A stretch of 64,000 nucleotides of DNA from contig NZ_VRLT01000021.1 in assembly GCF_008017835.1 (NCBI RefSeq), forward strand, positions 62,001-126,000, written 5' to 3'. The translations under genes and the position numbers were made by a program. Source of the stretch: Mesonia sp. HuA40 (lineage in GTDB: Bacteria > Bacteroidota > Bacteroidia > Flavobacteriales > Flavobacteriaceae). The notes below the pieces were generated by a model, which saw only the letters and a program-made list of their open reading frames with translations, did no database searches and was not told the origin of the DNA. The stretch's first letter is position 1, and each line of letters begins with the position of its first letter. Positions 26,791-36,604 of this stretch are shown here, in pieces.

Positions 26791-27744
26791 ATGAATTTTT
26801 TTAAAAAGATATTTTCTAAAGAAAAAAAAGAGACCCTAGATAAAGGCTTAGAAAAATCAAAATCTAGTTTTTTTGGTAAGCTAAGCAAGGCCGTTGCTGG
26901 TAAATCAAAAGTAGATGATGAGGTTCTTGATAACTTAGAAGAAGTTCTAGTTAGCAGTGATGTTGGGGTAAAAACAACTATACGAATAATTGATCGCATT
27001 GAAGCTCGAGTTGCCAAAGATAAATATTTAGGCACAGATGAACTTGATCAAATTTTAAGAGAAGAGATTGCCGGATTGTTAAGCGAAACAGAAGACCAAG
27101 CCAATTTTAACTTGCCCGATAAAAAACCTTATGTAATTATGGTTGTTGGGGTAAATGGAGTAGGTAAAACTACAACCATAGGTAAATTGGCACATCAATT
27201 TAAAAGTCAGGGTAAAAGTGTTGTGCTGGGTGCAGCAGACACTTTTAGGGCGGCCGCTATAGACCAACTTCAAATTTGGGCAGATCGCGTAGAAGTTCCT
27301 ATTGTTAAACAAAAAATGGGTAGCGACCCGGCTTCAGTTGCTTTTGACACCCTTCAAAGTGGTGTAAATAAAAATGCCGATGTGGTAATAATAGATACCG
27401 CAGGAAGATTGCATAACAAAATCAACTTGATGAATGAGCTTACCAAAATAAAGCGGGTAATGCAAAAAGTAGTGCAAGATGCCCCACACGAAGTATTGCT
27501 GGTTTTAGACGGTAGCACAGGCCAAAATGCTTTTGAGCAAGCTAAACAATTTACAGCTGCCACCGAGGTGAGTAGTTTAGCAGTAACCAAACTTGATGGT
27601 ACAGCTAAGGGTGGGGTAGTAATAGGTATTAGCGATCAGTTTAAAATCCCTGTTAAATATATAGGGGTAGGAGAAGGAATTGATGACTTGCAAGTCTTTA
27701 ATAAATTCGAATTTGTTGATTCATTTTTCAAACAAAATTTATAG
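26791..27744 (+). CDS. ftsY: Signal recognition particle receptor FtsY
   Basis: The membrane-associated GTPase that docks SRP-bound ribosomes at the Sec translocon. The 317-residue protein has a short charged N-terminal part (1-35) in place of the long acidic region of E. coli FtsY, then the N domain and the NG GTPase. G1 is GVNGVGKTT at about 120-128, followed by DTFRAAAIDQL, G3 DTAGRL and G4 TKLD. The next gene begins five bases after the stop. Confidence 0.97.
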   Translation: MNFFKKIFSKEKKETLDKGLEKSKSSFFGKLSKAVAGKSKVDDEVLDNLEEVLVSSDVGVKTTIRIIDRIEARVAKDKYLGTDELDQILREEIAGLLSETEDQANFNLPDKKPYVIMVVGVNGVGKTTTIGKLAHQFKSQGKSVVLGAADTFRAAAIDQLQIWADRVEVPIVKQKMGSDPASVAFDTLQSGVNKNADVVIIDTAGRLHNKINLMNELTKIKRVMQKVVQDAPHEVLLVLDGSTGQNAFEQAKQFTAATEVSSLAVTKLDGTAKGGVVIGISDQFKIPVKYIGVGEGIDDLQVFNKFEFVDSFFKQNL

Positions 27745-27749
27745 ATAAT

Positions 27750-28043
27750 TTGGAAGAAAAGCCACCTTTATTTTCCGAGAGAGCCAAGGGGAACACTACA
27801 AAGGTAGTACTGCTGTATTGTTTATTCTTTGTTATCATGAAAATTGTGGCAGGTTTTCAGGGGTACGATTGGGGTTTAAACTTGCTCATTGCCCTCCCGT
27901 TTTTTATAATTCTTATGTTAGGCTATTGGCTTTATACAACTCACAAAATAAATTGGACTTTTCTTTTAATAAGTATTCTTGCTATGGCTGCAATCCATTA
28001 TTTTGAAGCCGACTTTGTAGCTTATTATACTCAAGTTAATTAG
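27750..28043 (+). CDS. Small three-helix membrane protein, uncharacterised
   Basis: A 97-residue protein read from a TTG start five bases after the ftsY stop. An ATG at 27837 is the only other candidate and would remove the first membrane helix. It has three hydrophobic segments (about 20-36, 43-62 and 69-85), a polar N-terminal tail (MEEKPPLFSERAKGN) and a short C-terminal tail. I recognise no family. Its close spacing suggests it is made with FtsY. Confidence 0.65.
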   Translation: MEEKPPLFSERAKGNTTKVVLLYCLFFVIMKIVAGFQGYDWGLNLLIALPFFIILMLGYWLYTTHKINWTFLLISILAMAAIHYFEADFVAYYTQVN

Positions 28044-28049
28044 TATATA

Positions 28050-28083
28050 TTTGCCCATTTTTAATTTTTAGATTGTACCTTTG
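28050..28083 (+). promoter_or_regulatory. Promoter of rimO
   Basis: TTTG (28050-28053), a 22-base spacer and TACCTTTG (28076-28083), an exact TAnnTTTG box, 18 bases before the rimO ATG. Confidence 0.6.
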
Positions 28084-28101
28084 CACACATTTTAAATAGC
28101 T

Positions 28102-29409
28102 ATGCGTACAAAATCTCTAAAGAAAAATAAAATAAACGTTGTGACCCTAGGTTGTAGCAAAAACCTTTATGATTCAGAAGTACTTATGGGTCAACTCAAA
28201 GCCAATAAGAAAGAAGTAGTTCATGAGCAAGAAGGTAATGTTGTTGTGATAAATACTTGTGGGTTTATAGACAATGCTAAAGAACAATCTGTAAACACCA
28301 TACTAGATTTTGTACAACGTAAGCAAGAAGGTTTGGTAGATAAGGTTTTTGTGACGGGTTGCCTCTCAGAACGTTATAAGCCAGATTTAATAGAAGAAAT
28401 TCCAGATGTTGACCAATATTTTGGTACAACCGAGTTACCGGCATTACTTAAGGCATTGGGTGCAGATTATAAACATGAGTTAATCGGGGAACGTATAACA
28501 ACCACACCAAAAAACTATGCATTCCTAAAAATTGCAGAAGGCTGTGATCGTCCGTGTAGCTTTTGTGCCATACCATTAATGCGTGGCAAACATAAATCAA
28601 CACCTATAGAAAACCTTGTGCAAGAGGCTAAAAACCTAGCCAAAAATGGCGTGAAAGAACTTATTTTAATTGCACAAGATTTAACTTATTACGGTTTAGA
28701 TCTTTATAAAAAGCGCGCTTTAGCGGATTTACTAAAAGAATTAGTGAAGGTGGATGGCATTCAATGGATAAGATTGCATTATGCTTTTCCTACGGGCTTC
28801 CCTATGGATGTGCTCGATGTAATTAAAAATGAACCCAAAGTCTGTAATTACCTAGATATACCTTTGCAACATATTTCAGATGATTTATTAAAATCTATGC
28901 GTCGTGGAACAACTCACGCCAAGACAACAGAACTCATTCACAAATTCAGAGAAAAAGTTCCAGCAATGGCTATTAGAACCACACTAATTGTTGGTTATCC
29001 TGGTGAAACAGAAGCACATTTTCAAGAATTGAAAGACTGGGTAAAAGCTATGCGCTTTGAACGTTTAGGCTGTTTTACCTATTCTCACGAAGAAAACACC
29101 CATGCTTTTAATTTAGTTGATGATGTGCCAGAAGATATAAAACAACAGCGCGCCAATGAGATTATGGAAATTCAATCGCAAATATCGTGGGAACTTAATC
29201 AAGAAAAAATAGGCCAAATTTTTAAATGCGTAATTGACCGTAAAGAAGGAAATTATTTTGTGGGCCGTACAGAATTTGATTCACCCGATGTTGATAATGA
29301 AGTGCTTATTGATGCAACGAAATTTTATTTAAAAACAGGCGATTTTGCCGAAGTGAAAATTACAGAAGCAGCCGATTTTGATTTGTACGGAGAACCCGTA
29401 ACCGCTTAA
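28102..29409 (+). CDS. rimO: Ribosomal protein S12 methylthiotransferase
   Basis: A radical-SAM enzyme that adds a methylthio group to a conserved Asp of ribosomal protein S12. The 435-residue protein has the N-terminal MTTase cluster cysteines in LGCSKNLYDSE, NTCGFI and TGCLSERY. The radical-SAM cluster is CDRPCSFC, and a C-terminal TRAM domain is present. LGCSKN and the absence of the MiaB-specific pattern support RimO over MiaB. Confidence 0.95.
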   Translation: MRTKSLKKNKINVVTLGCSKNLYDSEVLMGQLKANKKEVVHEQEGNVVVINTCGFIDNAKEQSVNTILDFVQRKQEGLVDKVFVTGCLSERYKPDLIEEIPDVDQYFGTTELPALLKALGADYKHELIGERITTTPKNYAFLKIAEGCDRPCSFCAIPLMRGKHKSTPIENLVQEAKNLAKNGVKELILIAQDLTYYGLDLYKKRALADLLKELVKVDGIQWIRLHYAFPTGFPMDVLDVIKNEPKVCNYLDIPLQHISDDLLKSMRRGTTHAKTTELIHKFREKVPAMAIRTTLIVGYPGETEAHFQELKDWVKAMRFERLGCFTYSHEENTHAFNLVDDVPEDIKQQRANEIMEIQSQISWELNQEKIGQIFKCVIDRKEGNYFVGRTEFDSPDVDNEVLIDATKFYLKTGDFAEVKITEAADFDLYGEPVTA

Positions 29410-29415
29410 ATAATA

Positions 29416-29446
29416 AAAAGCCTTGGTAATTTCCAAGGTTTTTTTA
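29416..29446 (+). terminator. Terminator after rimO
   Basis: CCTTGG / CCAAGG stem (29421-29426 with 29433-29438), extended by G-U and A-T pairs, with a seven-T tail. Confidence 0.85.
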
Positions 29447-29624
29447 TTACCATTATGCTTTGTGTTAATTTTTAATCCAAGTTTTTTATTTTTCAATATA
29501 TCTTTGATTCAGAATAAAGTTACCTATCCTATAGTTTACTTTACAGTTCGCGTTTTTTTGTTAACTAAAAATTAGTAGATTAAAAGCTTAACAAATGTAT
29601 CTTTGTACTTATAAAGTGTAATTT

Positions 29625-31223
29625 ATGTCAGACTGTATTGCTTATCAAGAAACCAATTACTTTTCTTCCCTAATTATAGACTACCTGAATAAAAAAAAGA
29701 CGCTTGATGTCTTTTACAACCGGTTTCCCGATTTAAGAAATTTTCAAAAGCAAATAGAAGAGAAACAAAAAAATTATAAAGCTGAAGATCGTAAAATTCT
29801 AGTGCGAGCACTTCACAAACAATATAAAAATTTAACGGTTTCAAAAAAAGTAGAGACCAATATAAGAGCTTTAGAAAAAGACAATACTTTTACCATTACT
29901 ACTGGGCATCAGTTAAATTTATTTACGGGCCCGTTATACTTTCTCTATAAAATTATCTCTACCGTGAACCTCACGGAAGAGCTAAATAATACGTATAAAT
30001 CTTATAAATTTGTTCCCATTTATTGGATGGCCACCGAAGATCATGACTTTGCCGAAATTAATTTCTTCAATTATCGAGACAACAAAATTAGTTGGGATAT
30101 TAATAGCTCAGGCGCTGTGGGCGAGCTAATAACAAAGCAATTTGATGAAGTTTTACAGTCTTTTCAATCGGCTCTAGGCGATTCAGAGAACGCGCAATAC
30201 TTGATTAATTTATTTAAAAAAGCCTACACTCAGCAGGAAACTTTAGCAGATGCTACCCGTTACATTGTTCATGAACTTTTTCAAGACACTGGTTTAGTTA
30301 TATTAGATGCCAATACTAAAAAATTAAAAGAAACATTTATTCCTCATATAGAAGATGAGGTGTTCAACCAAACTGCACATAAGCACATTGAGCAAACCTC
30401 TAAACAGTTGAAGGAAGCTAATTATAAAACGCAGGTAAATCCGCGTGGGATCAATCTTTTTTATCTAAAACCAAATGTACGGGAGCGTATTATTTATGAA
30501 GACGGTAAATTTAAGGTAAATAATACAGATATTATATTTACCGAAAATCAAATCCGTAAAGAAATAAAAGAACACCCAGAGCGATTCTCGCCAAATGTAA
30601 TCATGCGTCCATTGTATCAAGAGACCCTATTACCCAATTTATGTTATATAGGTGGAGGCGGTGAGTTGGCCTATTGGTTTCAATTAAAGTCTTATTTTAA
30701 ATCGCAAAAAGTCACATTTCCCATACTATTGCTCAGAAATTCTGCATTAATTGTCTCTGAAAAACAGCAACGCAAACGCAAAGAGCTCAATTTGGCTATT
30801 GCCGATTTATTTTTAGATCAAAATGAGTTGGTAAAGCAGAAAACAAAACAACTTTCGTCAATACAGATTGATTTTTCTTCACAAAAAGAGTTCTTGAAAA
30901 AGCAGTTTGAAGATTTGTATAGGCTTGCAAATAAAACCGATAAATCGTTTAAGGGAGCTGTAGCCGCCCAAGAGCAAAAACAAATAAATGGCTTGGTGCA
31001 TTTAGAAAAACGCTTATTAAAAGCCCAAAAAAGGAAACTAAAAGATAATTTAGAGCGCATAACTAAATTGCAAAACGCTTTATTCCCACAAGAAAGCTTA
31101 CAAGAGCGTCAACTTAATTTTGCTCAATTTTACGAAGAAAATGGAGAACTTCTAATAAAACGTTTACAAAATGAACTAAAGCCTTTAGACCTACGATTTA
31201 AAATAATAACTTTGCCGTACTAA
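29625..31223 (+). CDS. bshC: Bacillithiol biosynthesis protein BshC
   Basis: The putative cysteine-adding enzyme of bacillithiol synthesis, a thiol used in place of glutathione. The 532-residue protein has a Rossmann-like core with TTGHQLNLFTGPLYFLYKI and PIYWMATEDHDFAEI. It also has the later conserved segments MRPLYQETLLPNLCYIGG and ELAYW, and a long C-terminal coiled coil (about 375-500). An exact -7 box TATCTTTG at 29598-29605 precedes the start. The other bsh genes are not in this window. Confidence 0.94.
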   Translation: MSDCIAYQETNYFSSLIIDYLNKKKTLDVFYNRFPDLRNFQKQIEEKQKNYKAEDRKILVRALHKQYKNLTVSKKVETNIRALEKDNTFTITTGHQLNLFTGPLYFLYKIISTVNLTEELNNTYKSYKFVPIYWMATEDHDFAEINFFNYRDNKISWDINSSGAVGELITKQFDEVLQSFQSALGDSENAQYLINLFKKAYTQQETLADATRYIVHELFQDTGLVILDANTKKLKETFIPHIEDEVFNQTAHKHIEQTSKQLKEANYKTQVNPRGINLFYLKPNVRERIIYEDGKFKVNNTDIIFTENQIRKEIKEHPERFSPNVIMRPLYQETLLPNLCYIGGGGELAYWFQLKSYFKSQKVTFPILLLRNSALIVSEKQQRKRKELNLAIADLFLDQNELVKQKTKQLSSIQIDFSSQKEFLKKQFEDLYRLANKTDKSFKGAVAAQEQKQINGLVHLEKRLLKAQKRKLKDNLERITKLQNALFPQESLQERQLNFAQFYEENGELLIKRLQNELKPLDLRFKIITLPY

Positions 31224-31232
31224 ATATTTCAT

Positions 31233-32621
31233 ATGAAAAGTATGCACAGCATTGATATCAATACCGTCGAAATGACGCTAGATATCATGAAATATGCCAT
31301 CAATAGGATTTCTAATAATGATCCTGAGTTGGGTCACCCTAAAAAAGAAGAAGTTCTAAAAGAACTTGCGGGCGATACCATTACGGAAGAAGGAATAGGC
31401 GGAGAATACGCTTTCAATTTGTTTAAAGACGTTTTTGCAAAAGCAACCGTTCCTGTAGATCACCCAAGGCATCTAGCCTTTGTACCAGCAGCGCCAACTA
31501 AAGCTGCTGTTTTGTTTGATTTAGTTACATCTGCGGCTAGTATTCACGGCGCATATTGGATGACAGGTGGTGGCGGTATTTTCTGTGAAAACGAGGCTAT
31601 GAAGTGGTTAGTAAGCTTAACGGGCCTACCCGAAGGAGCTTTTGGGGTGTTTACCAGTGGAGGAACATCGGCTAACTTATCAGCTATGATTGCCGCCAGA
31701 GAAGCTTGGCGAGATCAAAACAAAGAGCATGAAAATTTAAAAGCGCTTTTAATTACTTCTAATGGAGCGCATTCCTCTATAAAATCAATGGCCAAGGTCA
31801 TAGATGCCGATATTATTCTGGTAGATGACGATGAAGAAGATCGTTTAACAGGTTATTGGTTAAAAGAGAAAATTAAAAGTTTATCGCCACACGACCGTAA
31901 AAGACTTTTTGCCGTAGTTGCCACGGGAGGAACTACCAACGCAGGAATAATAGATGATCTTGCTGGTGTGGCGCAAGTTTGTGAAGATGAAAATCTTTGG
32001 TTTCATGTAGATGCAGCATATGGTGGTGGAGCCCTTGCCGCACCATCTGTTCGTCATTTGTTCAAGGGTATTGAACGTGCCGATAGTATTACAATAGATC
32101 CGCACAAATGGATGTTCTCACCTTATGATTGCGGAGCGGTAATTTATAAAGACTTGTCTTTAGCCAAAAATGCGCACTCACAAAAAGGGGCTTATTTAGA
32201 TATTTTTAAAGACGAAGGTGCTCAAGGATTTAATCCAGCCGATTATCAAATTCAGCTTACGCGTCGCTTACGCGGATTGCCTTTATGGTTTTCCTTAGCT
32301 ATGCATGGAACGGCAAAATACACAGAAGCAATAGAGCGAGGCTTGTTTTTAGCAAAAGCCGCAGCCAAGCAAATAGAAGCACATCCCAACCTAGAGTTGG
32401 TGAGAAAACCAGGCCTTTCGTGCGTGCTGTTTAGAAGAAAAGGTTGGTCTCCAGATGATTATATAGACTGGACCTATACCAACCACCAAGCTGGATTAGC
32501 TTTGGTTACACCAACAAAATGGACTAAAAATGGAGAGAGTGAAACCATATCTAGATTTTGCTTTATAAATCCAGATACAACAGAAGAAGATATTCAAGAA
32601 ATTTTAGCCACAATGGCTTAG
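31233..32621 (+). CDS. Pyridoxal-phosphate-dependent group II decarboxylase
   Basis: A 462-residue PLP enzyme of the aromatic-amino-acid / glutamate / diaminobutyrate decarboxylase family. It has FTSGGTSANLSAM for phosphate binding, HVDAAYGGGAL with the cofactor-contacting Asp, and the Schiff-base Lys in TIDPHKWMFSPYDCG. The substrate is not evident; candidates are aspartate, 2,4-diaminobutyrate or an aromatic amino acid. It lies nine bases after bshC and is probably co-transcribed. Confidence 0.9.
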   Translation: MKSMHSIDINTVEMTLDIMKYAINRISNNDPELGHPKKEEVLKELAGDTITEEGIGGEYAFNLFKDVFAKATVPVDHPRHLAFVPAAPTKAAVLFDLVTSAASIHGAYWMTGGGGIFCENEAMKWLVSLTGLPEGAFGVFTSGGTSANLSAMIAAREAWRDQNKEHENLKALLITSNGAHSSIKSMAKVIDADIILVDDDEEDRLTGYWLKEKIKSLSPHDRKRLFAVVATGGTTNAGIIDDLAGVAQVCEDENLWFHVDAAYGGGALAAPSVRHLFKGIERADSITIDPHKWMFSPYDCGAVIYKDLSLAKNAHSQKGAYLDIFKDEGAQGFNPADYQIQLTRRLRGLPLWFSLAMHGTAKYTEAIERGLFLAKAAAKQIEAHPNLELVRKPGLSCVLFRRKGWSPDDYIDWTYTNHQAGLALVTPTKWTKNGESETISRFCFINPDTTEEDIQEILATMA

Positions 32622-32690
32622 TATAAACTTTAAAACCAATACTTAAATATTTAAGGATTTTAAATTAGGCCTTAATTTTTATTTTTAGCT

Positions 32691-34220
32691 ATGCAAAATA
32701 ACGTACTTATTCTCGACTTCGGTTCGCAGTACACGCAATTAATCGCCAGACGTGTGCGTGAATTAAACATTTACTGTGAAATACATCCGTTCAATAAAGT
32801 GCCAGAAAATGTAAATACCTTTAAAGCAGTTATCCTTTCGGGTAGTCCATTTTCAGTTCGGGCAGAAGATGCACCACACCCAGATTTGTCTCAACTTAGA
32901 GGTAAAGTACCCATGTTAGCGGTGTGTTATGGCGCACAATATTTAGCACATTTTAACGGTGGTAAGGTAGAGGCATCAGAGATCAGGGAGTACGGCCGCG
33001 CAAACTTAGCGGTAATTAAAGACCAAGAACTGCTTTTTGATGAAATTCCCGAAAATTCACAAGTTTGGATGTCGCACAGCGATACTATTAAAGAACTACC
33101 CCAAGGCGGTGTAAGGTTAGCCAGTACGCAAGATGTTTTAAATGCTGCCTATCGTATTGAGGGCGAACAAACATTTGCCATTCAATTTCATCCCGAAGTT
33201 TACCACTCACAAGATGGTAAACAATTACTTGAAAACTTTTTGGTAAAAATAGCAGGAGTTGCTCAAGAATGGACTCCAGAGGCTTTTGTCGATATGACAG
33301 TGAATGAACTGCGGGAGAAAATAGGTTCAGATAAAGTAGTACTTGGTTTAAGTGGAGGTGTTGATTCAACTGTAGCCGCTGTATTACTGCATAAAGCAAT
33401 TGGAAAAAATTTATATTGCATTTTCGTAAACAACGGTTTACTGCGTAAAGATGAGTTTTCTAATGTATTGAATCAATACAAGGGTATGGGCTTAAATGTA
33501 AAAGGTGTCGACTCATCAAAACGATTTTTAGACGCTTTGGCAGGTATAAGTGATCCTGAAGAAAAGAGAAAGAAAATAGGAAATACTTTTATTGATGTAT
33601 TCGACGACGAAGCACATGAAATTACCGACGTTACTTATCTGGCGCAAGGTACTATCTATCCAGATGTAATTGAATCTATTTCGGTAAACGGACCTTCAGC
33701 TACCATCAAATCGCATCACAATGTGGGAGGTTTACCCGATTTTATGAAACTTAAAATCGTTGAGCCCCTACGCATGCTATTTAAAGATGAAGTGAGAAGG
33801 GTGGGGGCCGAAATGGGCATAGATCCAGAATTGTTGGGAAGACATCCATTTCCCGGTCCCGGACTGGCTATTCGAATTTTAGGCGATATTACCGGCGAAA
33901 AGGTACGAATCTTGCAAGAAGTTGATTATATTTTTATTCAAGGATTAAAAGACTGGAATCTTTACGACAAAGTATGGCAGGCGGGAGCTATTTTGCTGCC
34001 AGTAAATTCTGTTGGAGTAATGGGTGATGAGCGCACCTACGAAAAAGTTGTAGCTTTAAGGGCGGTAGAATCAACCGATGGTATGACAGCCGACTGGGTT
34101 AATTTACCCTATGATTTTTTACAAAAAATATCAAACACCATAATAAATAGAGTAAAAGGCGTTAATAGAGTAGTTTACGATATTAGTTCAAAACCACCTG
34201 CTACAATAGAATGGGAATAA
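32691..34220 (+). CDS. guaA: GMP synthase (glutamine-hydrolysing)
   Basis: Converts XMP to GMP with glutamine. The 509-residue protein has the class I amidotransferase domain with Cys79 (AVCYGAQ) and the His-Glu pair in [10 protein letters not shown]. The PP-loop is [13 protein letters not shown], and the C-terminal dimerisation domain ends in [12 protein letters not shown]. Confidence 0.97.
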   Translation: MQNNVLILDFGSQYTQLIARRVRELNIYCEIHPFNKVPENVNTFKAVILSGSPFSVRAEDAPHPDLSQLRGKVPMLAVCYGAQYLAHFNGGKVEASEIREYGRANLAVIKDQELLFDEIPENSQVWMSHSDTIKELPQGGVRLASTQDVLNAAYRIEGEQTFAIQFHPEVYHSQDGKQLLENFLVKIAGVAQEWTPEAFVDMTVNELREKIGSDKVVLGLSGGVDSTVAAVLLHKAIGKNLYCIFVNNGLLRKDEFSNVLNQYKGMGLNVKGVDSSKRFLDALAGISDPEEKRKKIGNTFIDVFDDEAHEITDVTYLAQGTIYPDVIESISVNGPSATIKSHHNVGGLPDFMKLKIVEPLRMLFKDEVRRVGAEMGIDPELLGRHPFPGPGLAIRILGDITGEKVRILQEVDYIFIQGLKDWNLYDKVWQAGAILLPVNSVGVMGDERTYEKVVALRAVESTDGMTADWVNLPYDFLQKISNTIINRVKGVNRVVYDISSKPPATIEWE

Positions 34221-34234
34221 ATTTTACCTGTGTT

Positions 34235-36142
34235 ATGACTAGATTTAATATGTTTTTTTTGTTTGTTTTATTACTGATTTTCCCTTCAGCTGTGGCTCAA
34301 GGTTTTCGTACGCATGAGGTTAAAAAAGGAGAAAGCTTGGAGCAAATTGCTAACCATTATCAGGTGAGTGTCGATGAGATTTATAAATTAAATCCAGATG
34401 CCAAAAAGCGAAATATCAACCATATGGTGTTGGTAATTCCTGCGCAAGAACCTAAAGTTAAACTAAATGAAGAAAGCAAACAACTAAGTTTTAAAAGCTA
34501 TCAAATTCAAGCTAAAGAAACTTTATATAGCATCGCAAAAGCAAATCATTTAAGTATTGATGAACTTAAACAATACAACCCCGATTTGGTTGAAACCGAT
34601 ATAGCTATCGGGCAAACCATTAAAATTCCTATTTTTAGGAAAGATAAGCGCACACCTAATTTCAATGAATCCTTAACTAACTCTAGTTTTAGTAATATCA
34701 TACATATTGTTTTGCCAGGTGAAACAAAATATAGGATCGCCAAGCAATATGGATTAAGTGTTGAGCAATTGCAAGCACTTAATCCCACATTGTTAGACTT
34801 AAAGGCCGGACAGTTGCTTACCATTGTGAACAAGAATAAAGAGGCACTAACTAATAAAAATGAAGCGCCTTTAAACTTTTTTAATTATGAGGTGAAACCA
34901 AAAGAGACTATTTTTAGGTTAACCAAAATGTTTAATGTACCAGCCGATTCACTTTATGCTTGGAATCCTCAATTGAAACAGTCTGGTTTGAAAGAAGGTA
35001 TGCAAATAAAATTACCTAAGAAAGTGAATGTGCAAGTTGCCGGTTTATCTACAGACAAAGTGAACCTAGCAGAGAACATTAGTGATTATTCTACTCAAAA
35101 GGTAGCTGTTATGTTGCCCTTAAGTTTAGATAACATTAACGATGGTAATAAAGCTGATGTATTAAAGAAAGATAAAGTATTGCGTATTGCCTTAGATTTT
35201 TATAGTGGGGTTGAGGCTGCCATCCGTAAAGCCGAATTACTCGGGATTACAGTTGAGGCTAAAGTGTATGACACCCAGAGAAATTCGCAAAAGGTGGCGA
35301 GTATTATAAACAATAATGATTTTGATCAAGTTGACTTTGTTGTTGGACCATTTTTTACAAAAACCGTTGAAACAGCGTCCAAGCTATTAGAATCAAAAAA
35401 AATCCCTGTTTTAAGTCCTATTTCTAGCGGTGAAATTAATGGTGGTGTAAATTTAATTCAAACCCGCCCAACAGATATTATGATGCAGCAATCTATAATT
35501 TCCTTTATTAAATTGCATGGTGCAGATAAAAATGTTGTCGTTTTAGCTGATAAGGGTAAGGGGTATTTAGAATCAAAAATACTCTATACATTGCCTGAGG
35601 CAAAACTAGTAAACTTGCAAAAAGAGTATTTACAGCAAAGTGATCTAGCACGTGTTTTAGATAAGAATAGAACAAATTGGTTTATTCTTGAATCAGATGA
35701 TATGGCCACTGTAAGTAATGCCGCGTCTTATCTAAATACACTGCGTTCAACTTTTGACATTCAACTGTTTACTTCCAATAAAAATGATTTATACGATAGT
35801 GAAGTACCTAGCACTTATTTAGGAAATTTAAACTTCACTTACGCTGCTATTAATAAAGAGTACAATCAAGATCCTTTAGATGAGTTTGTAAAAATATATC
35901 GGGAAGATTATGGTTTGTCTCCCAATCAATATGTTATTCGTGGGTATGATGTAACATTAGATGCAATTTTAAGAAAAGCTAACTTCTCTGATTTTTATGA
36001 ATCGCTAAGCCTTGATCAAACCACAGAATATGTGGAAAATCAGTTTAATTATAACAAAAAATTGATTGGCGGGTATTTTAATAACGCGGTTTATATTTTA
36101 CAATACAATAAGGAGTTACAAATTCAATCTGTAGAGAATTAA
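34235..36142 (+). CDS. Exported protein with four LysM repeats and a periplasmic-binding-like domain
   Basis: A 635-residue exported protein. I choose ATG 34235, which gives a clean signal peptide (MTRFNMFFLFVLLLIFPSAV); the upstream ATG at 34211 would overlap guaA and add eight residues. Four LysM repeats follow, starting at HEVKKGESLEQIA, YQIQAKETLYSIA, HIVLPGETKYRIA and YEVKPKETIFRLT. LysM repeats bind N-acetylglucosamine polymers such as peptidoglycan. The C-terminal 340 residues, from KVAVMLPLSLDN on, look like a type I periplasmic ligand-binding fold, as in amino-acid receptors and LpoA-like proteins. It may anchor in peptidoglycan and sense or assist cell-wall enzymes; this is inference. 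Confidence 0.85.
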   Translation: MTRFNMFFLFVLLLIFPSAVAQGFRTHEVKKGESLEQIANHYQVSVDEIYKLNPDAKKRNINHMVLVIPAQEPKVKLNEESKQLSFKSYQIQAKETLYSIAKANHLSIDELKQYNPDLVETDIAIGQTIKIPIFRKDKRTPNFNESLTNSSFSNIIHIVLPGETKYRIAKQYGLSVEQLQALNPTLLDLKAGQLLTIVNKNKEALTNKNEAPLNFFNYEVKPKETIFRLTKMFNVPADSLYAWNPQLKQSGLKEGMQIKLPKKVNVQVAGLSTDKVNLAENISDYSTQKVAVMLPLSLDNINDGNKADVLKKDKVLRIALDFYSGVEAAIRKAELLGITVEAKVYDTQRNSQKVASIINNNDFDQVDFVVGPFFTKTVETASKLLESKKIPVLSPISSGEINGGVNLIQTRPTDIMMQQSIISFIKLHGADKNVVVLADKGKGYLESKILYTLPEAKLVNLQKEYLQQSDLARVLDKNRTNWFILESDDMATVSNAASYLNTLRSTFDIQLFTSNKNDLYDSEVPSTYLGNLNFTYAAINKEYNQDPLDEFVKIYREDYGLSPNQYVIRGYDVTLDAILRKANFSDFYESLSLDQTTEYVENQFNYNKKLIGGYFNNAVYILQYNKELQIQSVEN

Positions 36143-36143
36143 A

Positions 36144-36548
36144 ATGACAAAAATAGCGTTAACTTATTTAGGAAACTTGAGGGTAAATAGTATTCATCTC
36201 AAAAGTAATTCTGAGTTGATAACCGATGCCCCAATAGATAATCAAGGAAAAGGCGAAGCTTTTTCACCCACCGATACGGTAGCTTCCGCACTAGCTAGTT
36301 GTATGTTAACTATTATGGGCATTTATGCTAATGAAAACAATATTGATTTAAGCGGAACCAAAGCCGAGGTTGAAAAATTTATGGAAAGCAATCCTAGGCG
36401 TATTGATTGTATAAAAGTAAAGGTTATTTTTAATAAGAAGTTTGATGAAAAAACGACTAAAAAATTAGAACGCATCGGTTATACCTGTCCGGTTTACCAC
36501 AGCCTACATCCCGATTTGAAAAAGGAAATTACTTTTGAATATGCCTAG
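36144..36548 (+). CDS. OsmC/Ohr family protein
   Basis: A 134-residue member of the OsmC family of thiol peroxidases. The two conserved cysteines are present, C53 in ASALASCMLT and C115 in GYTCPVYHSL. These proteins reduce organic hydroperoxides or protect against osmotic and oxidative stress. The start overlaps nothing and is one base after the LysM protein stop, so they are co-transcribed. A bidirectional terminator follows. Confidence 0.9.
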   Translation: MTKIALTYLGNLRVNSIHLKSNSELITDAPIDNQGKGEAFSPTDTVASALASCMLTIMGIYANENNIDLSGTKAEVEKFMESNPRRIDCIKVKVIFNKKFDEKTTKKLERIGYTCPVYHSLHPDLKKEITFEYA

Positions 36549-36569
36549 TTATTTTAAAGAAAATAATAA

Positions 36570-36604
36570 AAAAGCCTGGTGTTTTAATTACCAGGCTTTT
36601 TTTT
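36570..36604. terminator. Bidirectional terminator between two convergent genes
   Basis: A perfect 11-bp stem AAAAGCCTGGT / ACCAGGCTTTT (36570-36580 with 36590-36600), T runs on the plus strand and A runs upstream. It serves the OsmC gene and the convergent oxidoreductase. Confidence 0.9.

Noticed and set aside
34211-34234. Start of the LysM protein at ATG 34211
   Set aside because: It overlaps guaA and weakens the signal peptide; ATG 34235 is better.
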